Part shown: positions 18,288 to 24,695 of the stretch, in pieces
How the letters are laid out: each line of letters starts with the position of its first letter
How positions within the stretch are numbered: position 1 is the first letter of the stretch
NCBI GenBank assembly: GCA_035632055.1
Contig: DASQHO010000005.1
Coordinates: forward strand, 1-64,000
Reading direction: 5' to 3'
DNA from: REEB95 sp035632055
Lineage (GTDB): Bacteria > Pseudomonadota > Alphaproteobacteria > ATCC43930 > CGMCC-115725
DNA length: 64,000 bases
Program-made: the position numbers and the translations under genes
Notes under the pieces: model-generated
Database searches by the model: none
Told to the model about the DNA's origin: nothing
What the model saw: the letters and a program-made list of their open reading frames with translations, nothing else

Positions 18288-19147
18288 GATTTGCTTATTA
18301 TCCCGGCTGCTCGGCGCAAAGCACCTGCAAGGAGCTGAACGCGGCAACGCACGTGGTTGCCTCGAAGCTCGGCCTCGACCTCATCGAGCTGCCGTCGGCG
18401 GGCTGCACCGGCAGCCGCGAGTTGCGCGCTATCGACTCCGACTTGTTTCTGGCATTGAATGCACGGCTGTTGGCGCTCGCCGAGGCCAATGAATTGCCGC
18501 TGATGACCGTGTGCAATACTTGCACGCTCAACTTCCTCGACGTGAATAAGACCCTGAACGAGGCGCCCGAACGTCTGGCCGCGGTCAACGCCATCCTCGC
18601 CAAGCAAGGCTTGCATTATCGCGGCACGACGCGCGTCAGCCACTTCCTTTGGGTCCTGCTCGAAGACATCGGCGATACGCGGTTGCGCGAACTGGTCGTG
18701 CGTCGGCTGACTGGTCTGCGCGTTGCGGCATTCTATGGTTGCCACATCACCCGGCCGCCGGCGCATTTCGGCTTCGTCGATTCCCGCAACGCCCGCTCGA
18801 TCGAGCGCATCAATGCGATTCTCGGCTGCGAATCGATCGACTATAGCGGCCGCACCGAGTGTTGCGGTTTTCACACGGCGGCACACGAGGAGAAGATCGC
18901 GATCAAGCTCACCGGCCGGCACATCAAGTCGGCGAAAGACAATGGCGCTGGCGCGATCGTCACGCCCTGTCCGCTGTGCCACACCGTACTCGACACCTTC
19001 CAGGATCAGATGGAGCGTGATCTCGGCTCGGAGCTCGGCATGCCGATCCTGCATCTGCCGCAGTTGGTCGGACTCGCCATCGGCTTGACGCCGGCGGAGC
19101 TCGGCGTTGCCCACCACATGGTGCCGGTCGACTTAATTCTCGGTTGA
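18284..19147 (+). CDS. CCG-domain (SdhE/HdrB-like) subunit
   Basis: 287 aa. Two cysteine-rich CCG-type modules: C9, C15, C41, C77 and C80 in the first; C153, the CCG at 193-195, C229 and C232 in the second (TPCPLCHTVLD). This resembles HdrB and the SdhE/MfrE subunit that replaces cytochrome b in some succinate dehydrogenases and in methylmenaquinol:fumarate reductase. No transmembrane helix is evident; quinone access by amphipathic helices is proposed for the family. The ATG overlaps the FeS stop (ATGA). First-module Cys spacing differs from the second, as in other family members. Confidence 0.88.
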   Translation: MRFAYYPGCSAQSTCKELNAATHVVASKLGLDLIELPSAGCTGSRELRAIDSDLFLALNARLLALAEANELPLMTVCNTCTLNFLDVNKTLNEAPERLAAVNAILAKQGLHYRGTTRVSHFLWVLLEDIGDTRLRELVVRRLTGLRVAAFYGCHITRPPAHFGFVDSRNARSIERINAILGCESIDYSGRTECCGFHTAAHEEKIAIKLTGRHIKSAKDNGAGAIVTPCPLCHTVLDTFQDQMERDLGSELGMPILHLPQLVGLAIGLTPAELGVAHHMVPVDLILG

Positions 19148-19168
19148 AGCTAAGCGGATCGCGCGACG

Positions 19169-19531
19169 TTACGGCATCGGCATCAGACGCCAACCCCGTG
19201 CGATCATGCAGTGCACCGGTGAGCGCTGCGAATCCTGGACATCAATGGTCGCGGACTTCGTAGATTCATTGGCGTAGGTCGGTGCCATGGGGTTGGTCGG
19301 ATAGCCGGACGTCATCGTCCGCGTTTGATAGACCGGCGGGGCCCCAGATGCTTGATAGGTTTGCGAAACGGACGATGGTTGATAGCCGCACGCCTGCATG
19401 TCGGTTTGCAACTGCACGCTATCGCCGCCGGGCTTGGCCCAGACGACGCGGGTCGTGTGGCACGCGCTCAACAGCGACACGAGCGCGGTGAATGTCGCCG
19501 CGCGTACCGTCCATGTCGCGGCGCGGCTCAA
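19169..19531 (-). CDS. Hypothetical lipoprotein
   Basis: 120 aa. The signal peptide ends in LLSAC (lipobox, Cys at residue 24), followed by HTTRVVWAKPGGDS, reminiscent of small outer-membrane lipoproteins with a TTRVVWxKPG start. The remainder is Ser/Thr/Gln/Tyr-rich with two further Cys. Its ATG overlaps the stop of the upstream 75-aa gene by 4 bases. Function unknown. Confidence 0.7.
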   Translation of the reverse strand: MSRAATWTVRAATFTALVSLLSACHTTRVVWAKPGGDSVQLQTDMQACGYQPSSVSQTYQASGAPPVYQTRTMTSGYPTNPMAPTYANESTKSATIDVQDSQRSPVHCMIARGWRLMPMP

Positions 19532-19755
19532 TGCACGGCCTTCGGCACGACTTGGCTGGTGCCCAGCGAGCTGCCGTCAAGCCACGCCGCCAACGGCGGG
19601 AAATCCCACTCCGCCGTGCCGGCAATGTCGAGGATCGCGGCCATGAACAGGTGAACGCGCTGCGGCGTGAGATCGAACGTCAGATATTTTTCACCTTCGT
19701 CGAACACTAGTACAGCCCCACCGTCATCCCTGGATGTGATCTTCACCGTGAGCAC
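19528..19755 (-). CDS. Small hypothetical protein, 75 aa
   Basis: GTG start at 19755; overlaps the lipoprotein gene by 4 bases and a smaller upstream frame by 13. The sequence looks like a genuine compact domain (VKITSRDDGGAVLVFDEGEKY, then DLTPQRVHLFMAAILDIAG), not a reverse-frame shadow. No family is recognised. It may be one half of a gene whose other half is the 46-residue frame upstream. Confidence 0.5.
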   Translation of the reverse strand: MLTVKITSRDDGGAVLVFDEGEKYLTFDLTPQRVHLFMAAILDIAGTAEWDFPPLAAWLDGSSLGTSQVVPKAVH

Positions 19756-19883
19756 CCGCCGCGGCGCCGCGTCAGGCTCATGGCGAATTCGCGGTCCAGC
19801 GGCACGTCGATCGACACCAGCAGGCGATCCTCGGCCGCGATGTAGCGGATGTTATCGGTCGGCGCTGAAGCCTGCACGCTCAT
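19743..19883 (-). CDS. Very small ORF (46 aa) upstream of the 75-aa gene, possibly one split gene
   Basis: Starts MSVQASAPTDNIRYIAAEDRLLVS-type sequence, with coding-like composition up to EFAMSLTRR, then runs out in a Gly/Arg/Cys-rich tail that looks frame-shifted. The 13-base overlap with the following gene fits translational coupling or a frameshift in one longer gene. No family assigned. Confidence 0.35.
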   Translation of the reverse strand: MSVQASAPTDNIRYIAAEDRLLVSIDVPLDREFAMSLTRRRGGCSR

Positions 19884-20248
19884 GCCGCTTTACTCTGACG
19901 GCTCATCCGGCTGGCGTCCAGGGCTTGACACGTCGGCGCGGCATCGGCGTGGCTGCCAGAATGTCGAGCAAGCTCACCGCCGGACCGTTTAGTCTGGATG
20001 CATGGCGGCGAGGAGACGCCGCCATTTAGCCGCGCGCGGCGCAAGCGTGCCGCGAGCCGCCATTCGGCATTGCACTCCGGCAAATCGCCTAGACGTAGTA
20101 TTAGTAGCAATTTAGACAATCAGCCGTTGCACCCGCGGCGGCGTCACGGTTACGCGACATCGTGAGACCAAGTGTCTTATCTTGGGTTGTATTTCAATAG
20201 ACGTGGCTCTAGAAGGATGTGCCAAAATTATTACATCGGGAGTATAGG
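19884..20248. other. Intergenic region with no clear gene
   Basis: Open frames here are short and arginine-rich. The segment 20100-20230 is relatively A/T-rich and probably carries the promoter for the small basic protein and HU genes; no convincing -35/-10 pair could be fixed by eye. Confidence 0.35.
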
Positions 20249-20581
20249 GTGCGGGAAAAAGCCAAACGCAAGGTCGGGGCGAAACGCATGTGGATCCGGC
20301 GTTGGCGCCAGACCGGACGGATTTCAGCGAGCGAAGCGAAGACCTTCGAGAAGCATCTTGAGCGCACCGGAATCCTCTTGAAGCCGAAGACGCCGGCCCC
20401 GAGCAGCACAGGCGCGATGCGTGCAGCATCGGCCCCGGCCGGGTTTTTCAGCAAGGCTCTGAGTTCCGTATTTCCGAGCGGACCGGTCGTAACCATTCAG
20501 TACGACCCGTCGCGATTCCGCATTGAATTTACGGCCATTCGCCGCGGTCGTCGACCCAAGGCCAAGATGGCGCACAGTTGA
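20249..20581 (+). CDS. Small basic hypothetical protein upstream of HU
   Basis: 110 aa from GTG 20249, which has CGGGAG 6 bases upstream (the frame extends to 20219 without a ribosome site). The N-terminal half is a Lys/Arg/Trp-rich helix (KRKVGAKRMWIRRWRQTGRI), the middle is Ala/Pro-rich, and the C-terminus (VVTIQYDPSRFRIEFT) looks beta-stranded with a basic tail. It may bind nucleic acid, given its charge and the HU gene 53 bases downstream, but no family is recognised and it could be non-coding. Confidence 0.4.
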   Translation: MREKAKRKVGAKRMWIRRWRQTGRISASEAKTFEKHLERTGILLKPKTPAPSSTGAMRAASAPAGFFSKALSSVFPSGPVVTIQYDPSRFRIEFTAIRRGRRPKAKMAHS

Positions 20582-20634
20582 TCTGTCTAACAATCGTGAT
20601 CTACAGCTAACCACTCAAATTTGGAGATACATCC

Positions 20635-20934
20635 ATGGCCAGTACTAAATCAAAAGCGAGCACGGTGACGTTACGACAACTTTCGGCACAGCTTGCCGAT
20701 CGTCACGAACTCACCAAGAAACAGACCGAAGAAGTCCTCAACGGCCTCGTAGACTTAATCCGGACCAACCTGAAAAAGGGCGCCCGTATCCGCATCGGCG
20801 GCCTTGGCATCCTCCGCGTACGCAATCGTGCAGCGCGTATGGGTCGCAATCCAAAAACCGGCGAGCCGATCCAGATCAAAGCCAGCAAGAAGGTCGCGTT
20901 CCGGGCGGCGAAGGATCTCAAGGAAGCGATCTAG
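20635..20934 (+). CDS. HU/IHF-family DNA-binding protein
   Basis: 99 aa with GGAG upstream of the ATG. The helical N-terminus (LRQLSAQLADRHELTKKQTEEVLNGL ends near 43) is followed by the beta-arm signature GARIRIGGLGILRVRNRAARMGRNPKTGEPIQI, in which GRNPKTGE is diagnostic. A bend-stabilising Pro (NPKTG) is present. It bends DNA non-specifically as a nucleoid protein. The N-terminus carries about 10 extra Lys/Ser/Thr residues compared with classic HU. A GC-rich hairpin follows the stop. Confidence 0.95.
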   Translation: MASTKSKASTVTLRQLSAQLADRHELTKKQTEEVLNGLVDLIRTNLKKGARIRIGGLGILRVRNRAARMGRNPKTGEPIQIKASKKVAFRAAKDLKEAI

Positions 20935-20944
20935 AGTTATTCGC

Positions 20945-20985
20945 ACCGGCGCGCATCACTGCGTGGCGCGCGCCGGTAATTCCAT
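20945..20985 (+). terminator. Hairpin after the HU gene, possible terminator
   Basis: Perfect 10-bp stem ACCGGCGCGC (20945-20954) / GCGCGCCGGT (20968-20977), 11 bases after the HU stop. Only a weak T-rich tail (AATTCCATTT) follows, so it may act in mRNA stability instead. Confidence 0.45.
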
Positions 20986-21102
20986 TTACGGATGGGACAT
21001 CGCTCGCACGTGTCGGCGGGCGCTTCGGGCTGGCCAATTGCCGCGTGTTTTAACGGGCGATTAACCTTGCGCGTGGTTTCGTCGGACTGAACAGGTCACG
21101 CC

Positions 21103-21252
21103 ATGTCGTTCCACGCCGCCGCCCATCTCGCCGACCATCGCTCGCGCCAGCGGGCGAGTTCGTTCGATTTCCTCAAGCTGATGGGCTGGGTGGCGGCGGC
21201 TGCGGTGCCGTGGATGGGCATAGCCTTCATCGCTTCGCGTCTCGGCTACTAG
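21103..21252 (+). CDS. Small single-span membrane protein, 49 aa
   Basis: Starts MSFHAAAHLADHRSRQRASS (hydrophilic N-terminus), followed by one hydrophobic helix from about residue 24 (LKLMGWVAAAAVPWMGIAFIA) and a short SRLGY tail. The reverse strand frame here is arginine-rich and less protein-like. The ribosome site is poor (AGG 9 bases upstream). Too short for family assignment. Confidence 0.45.
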   Translation: MSFHAAAHLADHRSRQRASSFDFLKLMGWVAAAAVPWMGIAFIASRLGY

Positions 21253-21346
21253 TCCGTACGCAAGCCGACGCGTCGCCCTGGCGCGCCGCGTCTCCCGTTT
21301 CGACATATGATGGCCGACGATTGCCGCCGCAGCGCAATTGCCGCGG

Positions 21347-22012
21347 CTATCCGCCGATTTCCTGATCTTTCCGTCGGAGCTGATTGATCAAGGTCGTCAC
21401 GCTACCGCCATTCTGCGAAATCGCCGAGGCGAATTCCTGGCGGTACGTTACCAGTTCGCTAACACCTTCTATGCTGACGTCAGAGATCTGGAACTTGCCG
21501 TCGTGATTGACCACGCGCCAGACGACGTTCACCGGCTGCTGTCCGCCGGGTTGGACGATTTGGCTGCTCACCAGAGTCGTGTCGGTGCCTTCTGGCGTCT
21601 TCTTGGTCACCACGAAGCGCTGTCCGGTGTATTGGTTGAAGTGTCCCCAATAGACGTCGATCATGTATTTGTCGAATATCTGCTCGAACTGCTGGCGCTC
21701 GCTGTCGCTCGCCGTCCGCCAGTAGCGGCCGAGGACGAAGCGTGCGATGCCGTCGACGTCGAACGACTGATTCATCAGGGTGATAAATTTCTGCTTTCGC
21801 TCGGCGGCCGGCGCCTGCTGGTTGCCGATCAACTGGATTACCTGATCGCCGAGATTGGACATGAATGCGTCGGGACTGCCGGTGGCAGCTGTGGCATGGT
21901 TTGTACCGGGTATGGCGATCAGCGCCGCCATCGCCAATCCGATGGCGAGGCGCCGGCCTATGGCGGCCTTGGTGCAAAATTTTCCGGTTACGGTCGCGGC
22001 GGGTCGGGTCAT
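21347..22012 (-). CDS. MlaC/Ttg2D-family phospholipid-binding protein
   Basis: 221 aa from ATG 22012 (GGAGG 6 bases upstream; an ATG 15 bases earlier lies within the ribosome site). A signal peptide is followed by the MlaC fold: KQKFITLMNQSFDVDGIARFVLGRYWRTAS, QFEQIFDKYMIDVYWGHFNQYTG, WRVVNHDGKFQISDVSIEGVS. Family members carry phospholipids across the periplasm between outer-membrane MlaA and the inner-membrane MlaFEDB transporter. None of those genes is nearby. A strong inverted repeat lies just upstream (22045-22077). Confidence 0.88.
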   Translation of the reverse strand: MTRPAATVTGKFCTKAAIGRRLAIGLAMAALIAIPGTNHATAATGSPDAFMSNLGDQVIQLIGNQQAPAAERKQKFITLMNQSFDVDGIARFVLGRYWRTASDSERQQFEQIFDKYMIDVYWGHFNQYTGQRFVVTKKTPEGTDTTLVSSQIVQPGGQQPVNVVWRVVNHDGKFQISDVSIEGVSELVTYRQEFASAISQNGGSVTTLINQLRRKDQEIGG

Positions 22013-22044
22013 AAGTCGGTCCTCCAAAGCTAAGCGGGCTCTGC

Positions 22045-22077
22045 CGCGCTGCCGAGTGCGAAAATATCGGCAGCGCG
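22045..22077. repeat. Perfect 11-bp inverted repeat upstream of the mlaC-like gene
   Basis: CGCGCTGCCGA (22045-22055) and TCGGCAGCGCG (22067-22077) with an 11-base loop. It lies between the stop of the FmdA-like gene and the mlaC start. No T-run follows on the minus strand, so it could be an operator, a 5'-UTR hairpin or a processing element. Confidence 0.6.
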
Positions 22078-22196
22078 TTCTCTAATCAATCCGTTCGGAG
22101 CCACACGTCTCCAAAAAGACACACGTTGCAACGCCCGCGCGGCCGCGCGGTTCCGTGGATGGCCCGTCCTGGCTGTATACCTGCCGACTTAGCCGC

Positions 22197-23522
22197 CTAA
22201 ACCACCGTGATCTGCCGCCGCAATCCGGCGGCGAACAACGTCTTCGGAATCATGACATGCACGCCGCGCACGATGTCGACCACCTGGGTCACACGGAAGC
22301 TCGCGGCGATGCTGAGCAGCGCGTAAGCGTCGAGGTCGCTAAGCTTGGCACGCGCCGCCAGGAACTTGATGGCATTGCGCGCCGCCATGGTCATCGCGGC
22401 GTTGAGGTCCTTGTCGAGACCCACAGTGATCCAATGCGTCGGCGTCTCCGCAATCGGCCAGGCGAAATTCTTCTGCTTATGAAGGATTACCTGGATGCGC
22501 ATGTCCTTCATGCGTGTTTCCAGCGCCGAGAGGTTGATCTCGCCGTCACCTTGGACCGCGTGTGAATCACCGGTGAAGATAAGTGCACCCGGCTTCCACA
22601 CCGGAATGAAGAGGGTCGAACCTTCGGAGAGCTCGTTAAGGTCGAGGTTGCCCGCATGCGGGCCAGGCGGCACCGAGCTAGTAACGCCGGGTGTCAGCGG
22701 TGGGAAATAGCCGTCCGGCGGTGCCACGCCGAGCGTTCCCTGAAACGGTTTCAGCGGCACGGTGATATTGGAGGCGAACTTGCCGCGCATCGCATGCAGG
22801 TCGAGGTCGAGATATTTCACTTGGCCATCTGGAAAGTCCTGCGGCAGCAGACCGGTACCGAGCGCCCCGGGATTATTGAACACCGCGCCCCAGGTGTAGG
22901 TCTCGAATTTGCGATAACGGATTTCGAGAACGTCACCGGGCTCGGCATCTTTCACCGCAATCGGACCGATGATCGTGTGCGGTCCCTTGCCTGGATTGTC
23001 CCGTCGCAGTTGCGCCAGCTTGTCGACGGGCACGCCCGGCTGAAGCTCGTTGAGAAAATGCGACCAAGTGTCGGGGAAGCTGATGGTATCGCCGGATTCG
23101 ACGGTGGCGACTGGCGTCAAGTTGGTATCAAAGACGCCGAGCTGCACAGTCTTCTTTTCCGATTTGACGACGTGCAGCTTGCCTTGCTCGCTGCGGCGGC
23201 TGCCGGTCGCTGCCGGAGCATCTCCGGCCGCCTGGGCAAGCTTGGCGAACCAGGGCTGCACCGCCGCCAACGCACCCATAAATCCGCTGGCGCGCAGCAA
23301 ATTGCGACGGCCGCGGCCACGCGCCGTCAGATAGCCGTCCAGCCTCTCCTGGTCTATCTCATCCATATGGAGCAGGCGGTCCGCCGATTTGGGTTTCACC
23401 GCCGCGTCTTTGATGTCTTCGCGGATTACGCCAGTGCCCTGTTCATCGCCGCAGCCGAACAGGCTGCCGCAATGGTGCGGGGTGTGTGTGGGCTGATCGA
23501 TCTCATGATTCTTGTCCAACAT
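22197..23522 (-). CDS. Acetamidase/formamidase-family (FmdA/AmdA) protein with Tat-like signal
   Basis: 441 aa with GGGAGGAG upstream of the ATG. The catalytic family region starts near residue 115 (KLHVVKSEKKTVQLGVFDTNLTPVATVESGD) and includes the motifs GPIAVKDAEPGDVLEI, NPGALGTGLLP and DSHAVQGDGEINLSALE. This family hydrolyses formamide or acetamide to ammonia and the acid. Unusual: about 110 extra N-terminal residues contain RGRGRRNLLRASGFMGALAAV, a twin-arginine-like signal preceded by a hydrophilic stretch, suggesting export, whereas FmdA is normally cytoplasmic. Confidence 0.87.
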   Translation of the reverse strand: MLDKNHEIDQPTHTPHHCGSLFGCGDEQGTGVIREDIKDAAVKPKSADRLLHMDEIDQERLDGYLTARGRGRRNLLRASGFMGALAAVQPWFAKLAQAAGDAPAATGSRRSEQGKLHVVKSEKKTVQLGVFDTNLTPVATVESGDTISFPDTWSHFLNELQPGVPVDKLAQLRRDNPGKGPHTIIGPIAVKDAEPGDVLEIRYRKFETYTWGAVFNNPGALGTGLLPQDFPDGQVKYLDLDLHAMRGKFASNITVPLKPFQGTLGVAPPDGYFPPLTPGVTSSVPPGPHAGNLDLNELSEGSTLFIPVWKPGALIFTGDSHAVQGDGEINLSALETRMKDMRIQVILHKQKNFAWPIAETPTHWITVGLDKDLNAAMTMAARNAIKFLAARAKLSDLDAYALLSIAASFRVTQVVDIVRGVHVMIPKTLFAAGLRRQITVV

Positions 23523-23839
23523 GACGCTCCTCCCTTTCGTATGCGTTCAACCTGCAAGGATTGACATTCGTTCGGCGCGATCAGCCGATTTTCGGTCGGA
23601 TGCTGGAGGCGATTTGTCGTGATGCCGGAGTGCACATGGAATGCCCTCGCGACCCAGCGGCCGCCTGGCGTGCGCTGCGGATCTTATCACGGATAGACAT
23701 AAACGACGGTGTGCCATGCCGTAGTTCCCAGTGGCGCCAGACCGTAGCGCTTATTAGCACGGCGAAGGCATTGCGGCCAATTGGTGGAAGGTTCCAGCCG
23801 CGACAGGGCGAGGGCGGTCGGCGCGCGGCGGCAATTGCA
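23523..23839. other. Intergenic region, no convincing gene
   Basis: Contains short frames without ribosome sites or family signatures; it may include decayed sequence of the adjacent short-chain dehydrogenase remnant. The promoter of the FmdA-like gene should lie just right of 23540. Confidence 0.35.
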
Positions 23840-23879
23840 GAAATTGATTGCGCAATCGCTGCTCAGCCGCCCGACACGT

Positions 23880-24188
23880 TGACGTTCGCGGGTCGTCGGC
23901 CCGCGACGTTATCGGCATCTCGCCGGATGCTTGCGAGCACAGTCACGGCCGCAATTCGGTCTACGGCTCAGCCAAGACCGGGTTCACCGCCTATCGATCG
24001 GGCTTGCGCACCCGGCTGCATGGCACGGGCGCCCGCATCATCACCGTTCTGCCGGGTTATATCGCGACGCGGATGACCGAAGGCATAGCGACATCGGCCT
24101 GCTGACCGCACATCCCGCCGAGGTGGTGGACGTCCTGCCCGCAGCCGAGCCTCGGCGGCGCCATTTGATTTATTTCCGGCCGATTTGA
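23880..24188 (+). pseudogene. Remnant of a short-chain dehydrogenase/reductase (SDR) gene
   Basis: In one frame: RDVIGIS, then SVYGSAKTGFTAYRSGLRTRL (part of the SDR YxxxK active-site helix) and GARIITVLPGYIATRMTEG. After a stop at 24105 the homology resumes in another frame as LLTAHPAEVVDVL ... RRRHLIYFRPI. This order matches the C-terminal half of DprE2-like SDRs (VTVKPGFVATRMTEG; TAQPEEVA; DVIYVRPI), but the N-terminal Rossmann part is missing and the frame is broken. A decayed gene. Confidence 0.7.
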
Positions 24189-24394
24189 CGCCCGGTCATG
24201 GCTATGAACCGGGCCGTCCCTCCCTGACCAGAATTCAGATGTCTGCGGATATGCGGAGATGGATATTAAGGTGGCGAGCGGCCTGTCGCCAAGACCCAGG
24301 GAAAAGGCCGCTGATTTGCCGCGTATTAACGTTAATTTATTCGAAAGATTCGTCCGATAGGTTGGTGGAATCGAACCTCGGGCGGAGAACCGCA

Positions 24395-24487
24395 ATGCGG
24401 CAGTCTATCGGCGTACGTTTCGTTGAAATCATGGTGGGCGTGGTCGCCTCGCTAATCGGTATCGCGCTGCACGGGATGCTGCGCTAG
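24395..24487 (+). CDS. Putative 30-aa membrane peptide
   Basis: ATG at 24395 has GGCGGAG about 6 bases upstream. The product starts MRQSIGVRFVEIM and continues into one short hydrophobic helix ending in HGMLR. Length and position upstream of the sensor kinase are the only support. Confidence 0.3.
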   Translation: MRQSIGVRFVEIMVGVVASLIGIALHGMLR

Positions 24488-24695
24488 AGCCACGAAGCCG
24501 GTCGGCCCGCGTTTGCGCCTATTTAGCCGCTCGCGTTTTATCGATTTTTGAATCGAAATCACGAGCGATGGTTGTCTATAACCAAAAGTTGTCGTCTGCT
24601 GCAATTTTTCTGACCAAGTTCCGCTAAAATCTTAACCCGTTCGGCGCAATGTGGTGGGCGCAAATATGCGTCTGGGCTGCTAGCGGGATTGCTGC

